64,000 nucleotides of DNA. It comes from Cranoglanis bouderius (Eukaryota; Chordata; Actinopteri; Siluriformes; Cranoglanididae). The notes beneath the pieces are model-generated. The model was not told the DNA's origin, did no database searches, and saw nothing but the letters and a program-made list of their open reading frames with translations. Each line of letters begins with the position of its first letter. Within the stretch, counting starts at the first letter, position 1. The stretch spans positions 7,995,513 to 8,059,512 of the forward strand of contig CM042565.1 in assembly GCA_023630585.1 (NCBI GenBank), written 5' to 3'. Both the position numbers and the translations under genes were made by a program. Below, in pieces: positions 50,321 to 61,204 of the stretch.

Positions 50321-51428
50321 CACACAGATTAGCCATAACATTAAAACCACTGACAGGTGAAGTGAATAACATTGATTATCTCATTACAATGGCACCTGTC
50401 AAGGGGTGGGACATACTAGGCAGGAAGTGAACAGACAGTTCTCAAAGTTGATGTGTTAGAAGCAGGAAAAAATGGGCAAGTGTAAGGATCTGAGCGATTT
50501 TGACAAGGGCCAAATTGTGATGGGTAGATGACTGGGTCAGAACATCTCCAAAACGGCAGATCTTGTTGGGTGTTCCTGATATGCAGTGGTTAGTACCTAC
50601 CAAAAGTGGTCAAAGGAAGGATAACCGGTGAACCAGCAACATGGATTCCACAGAAGAGCTACTGTAGCTCAAATTGCTGAAAAGGTTAATGCTGGCTATG
50701 ATACAAAGGTGTCAGAACACACAGTGCTTGCTGTGTATGGAGCTGTGTAGCTGCAGACCGGTCAGAGTGCCCATGCTGACCCTGTCCACTGCCGAAAGTG
50801 CCACAATGAGCACGTGAGCATCACAACTGGACCATGGAGCAATGGAAGATGAATCAAGTTTTTCTTTTACATCATGTAGACATCCGGGTGCATGGGCATT
50901 GCTTACCTGGGGAAGAAATGGCACCAGGATGCACTATGGGAAGAAGGCACCCGCACCCGCGGAGGCAGTGTGATGCTCTGGGCAATGTTGTGCTGGGAAA
51001 CCTTGGGTCCTGGCATTCATGTGGATGTTACTTTGACACGTACCACATACCTCAACCTACCTTGGAGACCAAGTACACCCCTTCAAGGTAACGGTGATAA
51101 TGCGCCCTGCCACGCTGCAAAAATTGTTCAGGAATGGTTTGAGGAACATGACAAAGAGTTCAAGGTGTTGACTTGTATGGCCTCCAAATTCCCGAGATCT
51201 CAATCCGATCGAGCATCTGTAGGATGTGCTGGACAAACAAGTCCGATCCATGGAGGCCCCACCTCGCAACCTACACGACTTAAAGAATCTGCTGCTAACG
51301 TCTTGGTGCCAGATACCACAGCACACCTTCAGAGGCCTTGTGGAGTCCATGCCTCGATGGGTCAGAGCTGTTTTGGGGGCCTACAGAATATTAGGCAGGT
51401 GGTTTTGATGATATGGCTGATCAGTGTA
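50321..51428 (+). mobile_element. Tc1-type transposon, near full length
   Basis: Left end CAGATTAGCCATAACATTAA/AACCACTGACAGG and right end GGTGGTTTTGATGATATGGC/TGATCAGTGTA are imperfect inverted repeats of about 25-30 bp. These are much shorter than the 200-bp repeats of the 9146 family. It is a distinct Tc1-like family. A clean TA duplication is visible only at the right (51,427-51,430 region). Confidence 0.85.
50473..51404 (+). pseudogene. Tc1-type transposase pseudogene
   Basis: Begins MGKCKDLSDFDKGQIVMG, an N-terminal HTH of Tc1-like enzymes, followed quickly by an in-frame stop. Later blocks appear in different frames: HRRATVAQIAEKVNAGYDTK (second DNA-binding region), PGEEMAPGCTMGRR, GGSVMLWAMLCWETLGPGIH (catalytic core strand), NGDNAPCHAAKIVQEWFEEH (second catalytic Asp in DNAPCH), and SRSQSDRAS in place of the expected SPDLNPIE, which is recoverable in another frame as DLNPIEHL. 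The C-terminus QHTFRGLVESMPRWVRAVLG is present. Small deletions near 50,645 and 51,090 and several frameshifts make it non-functional. Confidence 0.85.
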
Positions 51429-51458
51429 TACAGCATATATGTATAGTAGTTTAGACCA

Positions 51459-51512
51459 AAACAAAACAAAACAAAACAAAACAAACAAACAAACAAACAA
51501 ACAAACAAATAA

Positions 51513-51606
<94 letters not shown>
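51459..51606. repeat. (AAAAC)n, (AAAC)n then (AT)n
   Basis: The repeat changes stepwise from AAAAC to AAAC to AAAT to AT. Confidence 0.95.
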
Positions 51607-51608
<2 letters not shown>

Positions 51609-52000
51609 AATGCAAAAATAGTCAACAGTACAAAGGAAAAATCTGATTAAATGTGTTATATTTGTGAAATATATTTGTTTAAATTTCATCAGCTTTACTC
51701 ACTGACTCACAATGTTGTATTTAGGACTAACTCAGCTACGATAATATGTAAACATTAAATGCGTCAGGTATATATGCATTTAAATAATTGTTTCAAAGCA
51801 TGCAATCTCTAAATGGTTGCTTTGTACATCTTGAAATCTTTGAAATCTTGTGAAATCTTATGAAAACTTCAAATATCTATCATTAAGGTCATTAAGTGTT
51901 TTTGTAACACCAGTCAAACAGATAAATAGTTTTTTTTTTTTTAAACGTTAATCTCATAAATGAAAGTTAAATACAATGAAGTGAATAACAAAGTGAATAT
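51607..52000. other. AT-rich non-genic stretch
   Basis: GAAATCTTTGAAATCTTGTGAAATCTTATG at about 51,834 is a small local iteration of GAAATCTT. Nothing else. Confidence 0.4.
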
Positions 52001-52002
52001 TA

Positions 52003-52100
52003 TACATTTACATTTACATTTACAATTATAGCATTTAGCAGACGCCCTTATCCGGAGCGACGTACAAGAGTGCTTTAAATTCTCCATCAATGAATATTTC
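52003..52100 (-). repeat. SINE/LINE tail fragment
   Basis: CATTTACATTTACATTTACA followed by GCATTTAGCAGACGCCCTTA/TCCGGAGCGACGTAC matches, with changes, the conserved tail of the SINE at 26,449. Only the tail is present. Confidence 0.7.
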
Positions 52101-52120
52101 ATTATAAAACAAGATTACAC

Positions 52121-52285
52121 AGGGTGTCCGAAAAGTCGGGAACCAATGAGAGTAAAACTACATGTACTTAATATGCACTACATGTTACACTCTATGCATT
52201 TTCTCAGCTGCTGTATCATATTCAGCTTGAGATATTTGGAATATATCAACATATTCCCATTGGTTCCTGACTTTTTTGAACACCC
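52121..52285. mobile_element. 165-bp mariner-like MITE
   Basis: Left AGGGTGTCCGAAAAGTCGGG/AACCAATG pairs with right CATTGGTTCCTGACTTTTTT/GAACACCCT over about 28 bp. The interior has no coding content. The terminus style (GGGTGTCC-AAAAGTC) is mariner-like. Confidence 0.8.
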
Positions 52286-52289
52286 TATA

Positions 52290-53745
52290 GAGGTATATGA
52301 TATCAAATTATACAATGAAAAAACTGTTAAATGATGCACAGTTATGAATAATAATGATTTGCTGCCCAGGTTTAATGTATTGTGGGTTTTACAGCAAAGT
52401 TGATTATTTGATTAAAGTACAGTAGTTACACTGTGGTCATTTAATACTGTCAGTGTGAATGTTTTCCTGTGTATTGAACTGTAAAACATACCATACTGGA
52501 ACATTCCATACAAGTATTTTAGTGTACAGTAATTCTTTACAGTATACAGTTCTTTAGAGCATGTTATACTGTATTATCCTTACTATCTTATACTACAAAA
52601 AAGATATTTACCTTCTCAGAATGTAATAAGATTGCTGCTAAAGTTTCTGTATACTGTATTGTACTGAGCACTGGTCTAATCTGCCTGTGTTTTTATAATG
52701 AATACTATCAGTGCTCTTTTATTGCAGTCCATCCACAGACTGGTTCAAACTCCCGGCTGTGTTTACCCTGAACTCAAGCTGACCTGCCTGTGAAAGCCCG
52801 AGTCTCTGTGCTCTTGGGCTATTTCTGTCAGATGTCCCTTTTGATCTGAACTGGTCTGCATCCAAACGGAGGGACATTTATGAGTCAGTTTTATTGTTTC
52901 TTATTGTTATTGTAAAGACAGGATGTTCTTAGTTGACACTTCTCATTCTCTTCAATAGGAGATTATGTTATGTGGAAGGAAAATGGCTAAAAATGAGTAA
53001 ACACATGTAAAGGACAGGTGGATGGAGGGTTTAAAATCTCAGCGTTGCATTACAACATTTTATATCATTTGTGGTCATGAGTGGTTGAGTAATTGCATTA
53101 AATTTTGCCTCAGTCTTTGTTTATTGGGGCTGGGAGACAGCAGTCTGGGGCTTTGCCCTCTGTCCTGGTGCCCTCTTTGTTCACCATTCTGTCGGGGGCT
53201 TTCTTTACAGCTTGGCATAGACGGTAGAGGGTGGGCAGGACCAGGCCAGACGTCGGGCTTCAGACAGCCAAATTCACTCATTTAGATTCAATAGAAGCAA
53301 AAGGAGGTGGCAAGAACTCAAAGAGACTTCCTCATGCTGCTGGTCCCCCATTGGGCTTTGGGAATTACTTTTTTCTTTTTTTATACAAAATTTGGAATTG
53401 AGACACATTCTTGCTTCACCATGTTGTCATTACCCTTTCCATGCGGCAAGAATGCACAGGTACTTGGCAGAAAAGCCACACCAAGTACACATTAACCTAG
53501 TGCCGATATTGCATAACACTCACGAAATATATATTGCTTTTCATGTGGCATCACACTGTATAATCAGAGCCATTTGAGGACTGAATAGGGGACTGACTAA
53601 ATCAATGTTATTGTGCATTATTACATTTAAAAAAAAAAAAAAATTGTACTGATAAATGACTACCCTAATACATTTGACTACATGCAACACATCTTCAACA
53701 AGCAGCACTGCAACAGATTCTCATTGTCATGCTGCCTTGTAGCTA
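52290..53745. other. Non-genic; two repeat-free GC-richer blocks
   Basis: At 52,725-52,870 a CTTTTATTGCAG splice-acceptor-like sequence precedes a GC-richer block. At 53,100-53,280 a second GC-richer block is present. Either could be a noncoding exon or conserved element of the downstream host transcript, but nothing confirms it. Confidence 0.25.
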
Positions 53746-53749
53746 TAAA

Positions 53750-54155
53750 TCAGTCCCTCCAGGATTTCACGAATTGGCGAGTGCAGAATTGAATGCAAAA
53801 TCAACAAACTCTGCAGTACTCAGAGGAGCTTGCATTTTTTATTAAATTACCACAGATTTTCTCCAGATTTGGGCCAAGACGTGTCATGTGACATCATCAC
53901 AACGCACATTCAGCCAAAGCCCTCTTCGATTCACGTGCGTCGAACATGAGTACAGCTAAAAGGTCTCATTTACCAACTAACATCACTGCAAAAAACAATT
54001 TTGTGCAATTGCAGTTTAAGTAGTTCGCAAAAAAAAGCACAAAACACTGCAAGTTGCATCGCAAATTTTGAAAAAAGCCGCAGCAAAATCAAGCATTTTT
54101 GGGCACAACAATTACAAAAAAACTCCACGAAATCCTGTACAGACTGATATATGTT
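53750..54155 (+). mobile_element. hAT-like non-autonomous element, copy 2
   Basis: Starts TCAGTCCCTCCAGGATTTC and ends GAAATCCTGTACAGACTGA, better-preserved inverted termini than in copy 1 at 14,576. Shared interior blocks include GGGCCAAGACGTGTCATGTG and GTACAGCTAAAAGGTCTCAT. Same orientation as copy 1. Confidence 0.75.
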
Positions 54156-54915
54156 AGCTATCTAGATATGCTATAAGACACCGGGCAAGTTTATATTGGC
54201 AGCAAGTGTTACTAACATTAGAAGTTAGCTACTTACTGAAGAGTTTTTTCTCCTCCTGACAAAACAGCCTGGGGTCCTTTAGCCAGCTGCTCTTGAAGAA
54301 CCGATAGGTTCTGAGGTCTTATACACTTTAAGTGACTCCCCAGAATAGTGAGAGGAAATGTGTATGAGATAAATATATATAAATCATAAAAATACAAACT
54401 TTTCTGCCAGATTGAGTGGAAGCATTAGTTCCAAGGAAGGTACATAAGGACGACATTCTACTTGTTAAAGTAAGGCGAGTAATTTTAGCCATCTTTCATC
54501 TCTAGTTATGTTCTCATTGTGCAGTGAAGCCAGAAATTTGGTGTTGCATTGTCTAGCTTCAGTTTTGCACTGTCTAGGTACCTTTGGTTTAGTGTGAAAA
54601 ATCTGGGGAATGTATATGGGGTTACACATATGATGACTGCAGCATGTGCACCACTGAAATCAGTCCCCCAGCCATGTTAAGCAACAGGGGTTAGGAAGCC
54701 ATATTGAGATGAAACCACGTTTTTAGATAATAGTAATAATTTTACAGAGCCTTAATTTCTGGGTTGCTTTTAAAAGGAAAGTGGAATTTCAGTAATCAAT
54801 AACAAAAGTCAATAAATAAATGATCTAGTAATGAAGTAAATTAAAGACAGAGAGGGAACGGCACTCAAACACGATTCAGTGTCTGGCGAGAGGCAGATCG
54901 TCCGACAGACTGTGA
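54156..54915. other. Non-genic stretch
   Basis: Nothing recognised. Confidence 0.4.
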
Positions 54916-54921
54916 CCAACT

Positions 54922-54995
<74 letters not shown>
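54922..54995. repeat. (AC)n microsatellite
   Basis: Pure AC tract. Confidence 0.97.
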
Positions 54996-54999
<4 letters not shown>

Positions 55000-55389
55000 C
55001 ACACACACACATCAGACAAGGCTAGGGTAGCCCATGCCAGCGCCTTGATTAAAACAGCCATGTAAACAAGCAAATCGATTTTGGGACCATTACAGACAGA
55101 TGAGCAGACAGATGGACAGATGGACACAGGGACAGACAAAACAGTTAATTGCAGGCGTTTAGTATAACAAGCAGCATGCCTGCTCACTCAAAGGTGGAGT
55201 TTCTCTGTGGCCATTGTGGGGACACAAAAATATTTGTGCTGTCTTGAACTGAGGGAGTTCGTTTAAAGAAAGAGAGATACAAGACAGCATTATATATCCA
55301 TGTTTGTAATTTTTCCAGAACAGGTCAGGGAGCGGTTCTTCTCTCTTACTCACTCACGCTGTCTAGAAACTCATCTTCAGCCATTTTGA

Positions 55390-55670
55390 TGACGCTGAAT
55401 GAGAGTACTCTCTCTCCCTCTCTCTCTCTATCTCTCGCTCTCTCCCTACGTGGCTTGGATTGGTTGCAGGCAGGAACGAAGGAGGGAGTTGTGGAGGAGA
55501 GAGACAGTGCAGCTCACCGGAGAGAGAGACATGGCACGTTTTGCAGAAAAAGAAATCCGGTGTGAAAACAGTCCTTTCAGTTTTCACTTTTTTCTTTTCA
55601 GTACTCTGCTCCGTTCCTTTTTTTTCCCCTCACCAAAATCCTCTTTAAGCTTCTGCTGTTTTGTGCAACA

Positions 55671-55706
<36 letters not shown>

Positions 55707-55923
55707 ATCTCCCACTCTCCTTTCGATCTCTCCCTTCGTAACAAACTTTTGCTCAGCTTTTTCAGTTCGCGTTTGATTTTTTCCTTCTCCGATCCCCTGT
55801 TAAGTTTTATTCATGGCAGTCAAAGACAATGGGAACCGTGCACATTTTGGCACCGTTGAGGAGAATCAGAACTGCAGCCAAGGAGCCTGCTGTGATCCAA
55901 AAAACTCGAGCACAGCGAAGCGT

Positions 55924-55955
<32 letters not shown>

Positions 55956-56129
55956 ACCACCCTTTCCTTTGCTTGGTCACAAATTCCACTTTCCCTGTAG
56001 CCTGGGCAGTGTTGAAACTCCTCCTCAACCACATCTCACCGCATTCGACCTTTCCGCCTTTTCCCTCTCTTCCTCTTCCACGGAACCTTTTTTTTCAGAA
56101 CCCGCGTCCAGGGTTTTTTGCCTCCGCTG
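55390..56129 (+). ncRNA. Candidate first exon/promoter region of the miRNA host transcript
   Basis: A pyrimidine-rich stretch with more CpGs than the surroundings, about 2-3 kb upstream of mir-100 and on the same strand. It contains (TC)n at about 55,408-55,443 and 55,675-55,702 and a poly-A of about 28 at 55,926-55,953. A possible donor CTG/GTAAAT lies at 56,130. Such TC-rich leaders are typical of vertebrate first exons. Frames starting at ATG 55,813 run through the poly-A as Lys and have no known domain. In mammals mir-100 and let-7a-2 are processed from the MIR100HG transcript. Assignment here rests on position only. Confidence 0.35.
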
Positions 56130-56393
56130 GTAAATGTGGACAGGAGCTGCTGCCCAGGAGGGCAACTGAAGGGACAGTGGGGTTTTTCAGTTTTTTTCTT
56201 TTTTTTTGCCGATTATTTGGCCATACCGGGGTGTTGATGTAGTGCCGGGACTTTGGGCTGCTGTTTGTAGTTGTAGGTTTCTGTGTACGCTCCCCGTTCA
56301 GGTCTGGACATGCCTCTGTATTAAATGATTTGATTCTGTAACTAAGCCTTGTTCACTGTGTTCTAATGTGCTGTGTCCGTTTTCTCATTCCAG

Positions 56394-56540
56394 ATTTTTA
56401 AACAAATTTTGGCAACGGAATCGGCCTAGTCTGCGCCCCAAGCCTATCTCTGTGTTATGGCCAAGAGAAGACTGAATGCTCCTTTTCGGACCACGCTGGT
56501 CAGTACCACGCATGCCACCTCACGCCACCTTCCTCTGCCG
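56394..56540 (+). ncRNA. Candidate internal exon of the host transcript
   Basis: A strong acceptor: branch-like TTCTAATG at 56,361-56,368, then a pyrimidine tract and CATTCCAG ending at 56,393. Possible donors are CTG/GTCAGT at 56,499 and CCG/GTATGC at 56,541. A short frame from ATG 56,458 (MAKRRLNAPFRTTL) could be coding, but I do not recognise it. A noncoding exon of the miRNA host is equally possible. Confidence 0.35.
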
Positions 56541-58150
56541 GTATGCTCCTTTTTCTTCTGCCTTTTTTCCCCACTCCATTCTTCATTGCTCGTTTTCGGC
56601 TCGTGCCTCTCCAACACAAAATGTTTTTTAGACTTATCGCATTTAAGATTCGGTCCAATATTTGCTCTCGTCCACCCAAATGTCGCAAACGCTGGCAAGA
56701 TCGGAATTAAATGTTTTTTTTTTTTTTGTTTTTTTTTTTTAAATATCTAGCCGAAGACTGTACATGAAAGGTTATTGAAATATAATTTCTAATCTTCACT
56801 AACATTACAGTTTGCAATTTAAGTGCCTCTATGTGACTCTGTGATATATGTCTAGGCCCACTGAATATATAAAGCAATATTTAATAAACAGGTTCTATTG
56901 AAGCTATGTGAGCCCTTGCTGATTTGTAAAGCATCCACATTAACAGGATTGGCAAAAGCACACGGCTAAAACAATGCCAACTAACCTGTAATTTTTTCCA
57001 AGGTTGTCTGACAATTTAAATAATACGTTTGGCTTTTGTCTCAGAACAGGACAAATATTACCCAGATAGCTTCTGCTCAAAATCACAAAACTCACTAATC
57101 TTCCAGCTTGCGACACTTTCATGTCTATGTACCAACCAGGCGATTTTTGGGTGCAGACAACATACGTTTTATGTTGCCAATACAACAGCAATTGATAACG
57201 CAAAAGGAAAAGAAAATGCTTTTGTATTCACGGTCCAGGCCTGAAAATTGATCAAATACTGAAAGGAAGATCAACTCTATAGCAAAAGTTGAGTATGCTA
57301 ATTCATTTGGATGCTAAACTAATATAACTGGCAACTATTAGTCTTAGAGCTTTGTTTGATATTCTTGGATTTTCTAAAAACCTTGGATGTGTATTCTGGT
57401 ATAACAGACGCCTTAAAAATGTAACCGCACTGCAGTAACTGGTGTCTTGCAATAGGCTACTGCTGCATTTTGTTAGCACCCAGCTAACATGTGGCCATGA
57501 CTTTCAACGTGACCTTCACGCTACGCTGTTCCTGATGTGAGTAGGCAGGAATTTGGCATGCCAAGAACTTATGGCAATATCCAAAATTCTTTAAGACCTC
57601 TTCTTCACATTGATTTTCATTTGGCGGCACACACGCGTCCACCTAATATTTGGTTTTGCTTTATTGAAGATTATAATATTTGTTAACAAGTTGGTGCAAC
57701 TTATAGCACCAGTCTTTCATTTTGTTCTAAATGAATCAGGACGACTTTATCAACATTTGCATGTTGTGTCTTAGCTGTTCTAACAGCCCATTTTATCTAC
57801 ACATGTTGCATGCAGAACATAGTTATACTCATATCATAATAAGTGTACAGAATTATGGCTCTGACCGGTTTTAAGCAATATAGCCACACAAAAAGCATAG
57901 CCCTGACCAATCTGGTAGATGAAAATAATATGTGAAATAGCCGAATAGGTGCATCACCATTTTGTACTTAGTACTTTAGTTCACTGCATTTAGGCATGTT
58001 TCTCTGTGTACTGTAGTACTAAAACAACTTGACCACACCCTAACGTAATGCATCTTTTGTTAGCGTGCCTTCGTCCCTTGTTTAGAGGCTGTTCTCTTTA
58101 ATGGTGGATGGTCTGGTACAGAGAAAGGAGAAGGATTCACCTCATTCAGA
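56541..58150. other. Probable intron of the miRNA host; no features
   Basis: AT-rich with T(n) near 56,717-56,740. No gene or repeat terminus recognised up to the mir-100 hairpin. Confidence 0.4.
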
Positions 58151-58157
58151 GCAACAC

Positions 58158-58236
58158 TGCCAGCTGCCACAAACCCGTAGATCCGAACTTGTGGTAACTC
58201 TGGGCACAAGCTCGTGTCTACAGGTATGTGTCTGCG
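58158..58236 (+). ncRNA. mir100: mir-100 microRNA precursor
   Basis: The mature 5p product spans 58,172-58,193 and has the miR-99/100 seed ACCCGTA followed by GATCCGAACTTGTG, which is miR-100 rather than miR-99 (miR-99a has GATCCGATCTTGTG). The 3p arm at 58,207-58,228 (CAAGCTCGTGTCTACAGGTA) pairs back across a short loop, with ACTTGTG opposite CACAAG and GTAGA opposite TCTAC. The outer GCTGCCAC and GTATGTGTC flanks also match known vertebrate mir-100 precursors. miR-100 post-transcriptionally represses targets in the mTOR/IGF1R/FGFR3 group in other vertebrates. Dicer and Drosha processing is inferred from the fold. It precedes let-7a on the same strand, as in the conserved cluster. Confidence 0.97.
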
Positions 58237-58379
58237 AGGTCACTGTGACGCCACTCTTCCCCCTACAACAGCTGCCATGTTCTGGAAATTTCCTTGAGAG
58301 ATACACAGTGATACGTTTATAAATATATCAAATAACAAAGCAGAATAGTGTATCAATATTCTGTAAAAACTATTTGAGG

Positions 58380-59392
58380 TAGCTGAAATTGAGGCACCAA
58401 ATTGTGCATTGATATAAAGTTTATATCATGTTGCCAAACGGTGCATTGATATATAACTTGTGTGGGATCGCCCAATGGAGTAATAATATAAAATCTACAT
58501 GTATGAGGTAAAAGGGGCAGCATTTTAAACTTTTGATAAGATTGCCCAATGGTGCACCAATTATTGATTTTAATTTAAGATATAAGATCACCTAATTGTT
58601 CGTTGTTATTGTTACTGAAATTCATATTAAGTGGAATTGTCCAAAGCTGTGGCAATATAAGCTCCATTTGAGATTTCCCATTGGTGCACTGCTATTAGTA
58701 TGTGAGCTTGCCACAATGGTACTTTCTTTTAAATTCTACTTGTGATCGCCAAATGTTGCATTGATACCGTATAATATCTGTATAAGATTGCCAAGTGGTA
58801 TATAGATATTACTTTTAAGTAAGATTGTCCAATAGTGCATTGATATTAATTCTGTTTAAGATCAACAAATGGTGTAATTCTAGTTGAGACTGTCCAAAGT
58901 TTCATTGATATAGTATACTGTAATCCTATGTGGGATTGCTCAAAGGAAAATCAATATAAAATCTATATGAGACAGCAAAAGGGCATTCATTTTATCTTTA
59001 AGATTACCCAGTGGTGCACCAATTATTGATATTAATTTAATTTAAGATATAAAATCGTCCAATTGTGTTTTGATATAAATTTTAGGAGGAATTGCCAAAT
59101 GGTGCAAGGGTATGAGTTCCATTTGAGATGCATTGGTGCACTGCTATTAATTTGATGTGAGCTTGCCACAATAGTACATTGATTTAATTTACATGTGATG
59201 GTCAAATGTTGCATTGTTATATGCTCTGTATACAATTGGGCAGTGGTATATTGATATGAATTTTATTAATTCCATTGGGAACTTCCCAGAGGTGCATTGA
59301 TCTACATATATTCTACGCGTCACCCAATGAAGTATTTAGATGGTACGTTCTATTTGAGATGGTATGTTGATATGAATACTAATCTGAGAGTG
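58380..59392. repeat. Degenerate ~37-bp tandem array with a higher-order repeat
   Basis: About 25 head-to-tail units of roughly 28-50 bp with the consensus GATTGCCCAATGGTGCATTG plus ATATAAATTCTATTTGA. Examples begin at about 58,431 (CCAAACGGTGCATTGATATA), 58,545 (CCCAATGGTGCACCAATTA), 58,747 (GCCAAATGTTGCATTGATA) and 59,093 (GCCAAATGGTGCAAGGG). A block of about a dozen units starting at TGTGGGATCGCCCAATGG (58,461) recurs from TGTGGGATTGCTCAAAGG (58,929), with matched landmarks offset by about 452-468 bp (GGTGCACCAATTATTGAT at 58,551 and 59,013; GAGCTTGCCACAAT at 58,704 and 59,159). It fills most of the interval between mir-100 and let-7a. Confidence 0.85.
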
Positions 59393-59501
59393 AGGTGCCG
59401 TAGGTTTTATCTTTTCCATTGTAGAACCTTAGAAGTGCCTAAAGACCCTAAAGATCCCTGTATTAGTTTCTCCTTGGTTCGTCATGGATGTGATGCTGTT
59501 G

Positions 59502-59583
59502 TCTCGGGATGAGGTAGTAGGTTGTATAGTTTAGAATAATACCGTCGAAGATAACTGTACAGCCTCCTAGCTTTCCCCGAGTA
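59502..59583 (+). ncRNA. mirlet7a: let-7a microRNA precursor (let-7a-2 type)
   Basis: The mature 5p product spans 59,510-59,531 and begins TGAGGTAGTAGGTTGTATAG, identical to let-7a. The 3p arm at 59,555-59,576 (CTGTACAGCCTCCTAGCTTT) is the form characteristic of the let-7a-2 paralog, which clusters with mir-100 and mir-125b. The lower stem closes with CTCGGG at the 5' side and CCCGAG at the 3' side. The loop contains AGAATAATACCGTCGAAGATAA, where mammalian let-7a-2 also has AGAAT and AGATAA. let-7a is a heterochronic, differentiation-promoting miRNA controlled post-transcriptionally by LIN28 binding to the loop. Co-transcription with mir-100 is inferred from orientation and spacing. Confidence 0.97.
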
Positions 59584-60665
59584 GACGCCCTGCATTCTGC
59601 TGACTGCCTGACTGGACATGTGCCGCAATAGTAATATTTTCGTGATACATTTCTGCATGCTGGATGTTTATTGCTCCATTTAAGTGACTAGATATAGTGC
59701 AAAGTGCTGATATTTCTAACTGAAGTTGAGAGAATTGTTTTTAAAACATTTGTCGTCAGTCTGTAATGCACTGTGTATTTAAATCATTGTTTCTTTTTGC
59801 CTATCTAGTAAAAGGTGTGAAGTTTATTATAACAAGATAATGACCTTTATGCCAAGAAACTTGTGAAAGTGTATCTTTTTTTTTTTTTTTTTTGCAGTTA
59901 TGTGCTACTGTAATTGTTTCATGTTGTTTAAGAATTCTTAAAGCAAACAAATTGAACTGATTTCTATTTAAAAAAAATTCTATTTCTATAATAACAATAA
60001 ATAATAATATTATCTATGCATAGATATCATGTAGGTATGACTGCTTTTCTACATGAGCAGACATGCACTTTGTTGACAGGCTACCTTATCCTGTTTAATG
60101 ATTTACCAAGATAAATATCCCATTTCCTAATACGGATGATGTTCTGAAATGGCAAGTGTGTTCAATATTGCTAAATTAAACATAAGTACTTTTCTTGTCA
60201 TAGCAAACTACCTAAAATTATCAAACGTCTATTTATAAATTCATTGAAAGTGTCAGAGTTAAACACATAAAATCGTTTACTATATATGGTGCCAATACAT
60301 TTGTCATAAAACATTTGACAGCATTCTGAAAAAGATTTGTTCTTGAACATGTCAATTGAACATGCATTATGGAAATATTTGTATTTTAGATGACATTTCT
60401 TGGCAATTAATGGAGCGATTTGTTTTTTCCAGAAATGGGCAGATGAGGAGTGTGTGGATGTGTGTGAGATTGGGCAGTTGTGTTGCCACTCCTCTATCCT
60501 GCAGTCGAATGCATCAGACAAAAGAGGTGAACCAAATAATGCAGGGCTGACTGGCACACCTGTCAACTGCACTTGGTGTGTGTGGGCATGCATCGTGTTG
60601 GGCAGTGGCATTTTGTGTCCTGTGGTGAAGCACAGCCCAGGTGTGTGTACACACTGTGGGTGTGG
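59584..60665. other. Non-genic; presumed miRNA host intron or downstream region
   Basis: T(n) at about 59,877-59,894. No miR-125b hairpin (seed CCCTGAG) seen. The Cys-rich frame at 60,400-60,711 runs into a MITE and has no recognised domain. Confidence 0.4.
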
Positions 60666-60669
60666 TGTA

Positions 60670-61199
60670 CAGTACTGTGCAAAAGTTTTAGGCACCCTAT
60701 TTTTTTTTTAGCACAAACTTTGTTATAGATTTTTTATTTTATGACTTCTACATTACCAGTCAGTACAAAAAACATTTTAGATTCCCAAACATTAGTTTAT
60801 TAAATGCTACAGAAAAATGTTTGTATGTCATTAAAGAAAGCAGCATGTTACGTAAGAGACACTTTTCAGACAAAAAACACAATGAAGGCTGCTGGGTTTT
60901 GCTGCAAAAATAAGAAGTGAGTGTGAAAGTCAAAGTCTCCAGAAGAACTGTGGCTGGTTCTGCAAGATGCTCAGTAAAACTTACCAGCTCATTTCCTTAT
61001 AAAACTGCACAAATTGTACCGGAGACTAGTATTTTATTTTAATTTTTACTTTTTTGTCACACCAAATATTGACTTTGTTTCATTTACTACTGTTTACTGC
61101 TCTTTACTGTATTTTTTAAAAAATGTAGAAACATTTAAATTCATTATTTTGAAGGCATCTTTGCTCTACAGCATTTCTTTGTATGTGCCTTTTGCACAG

Positions 61200-61204
<5 letters not shown>
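60670..61204 (+). mobile_element. Tc1/mariner-type MITE, family B, copy 2
   Basis: Left TA at 60,668-60,669 and terminus CAGTACTGTGCAAAAGTTTT; right terminus TTTTGCACAGTACTG with the inner AAAAC lost. The right TA is not seen because (TG)n begins directly at the terminus. Body matches copies at 28,742 (opposite strand) and 62,212. Confidence 0.88.

Noticed and set aside
55813..56133. Frame beginning MAVKDNGNRAHFGTV as a gene
   Set aside because: It reads through a long poly-A as Lys and has no known domain; better explained as transcript leader.
56457..56750. Frame beginning MAKRRLNAPFRTTL as a protein-coding gene
   Set aside because: The start lies in a plausible exon, but I recognise no family. 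The frame runs on into a T-rich intron-like stretch, so a coding call is not supported.
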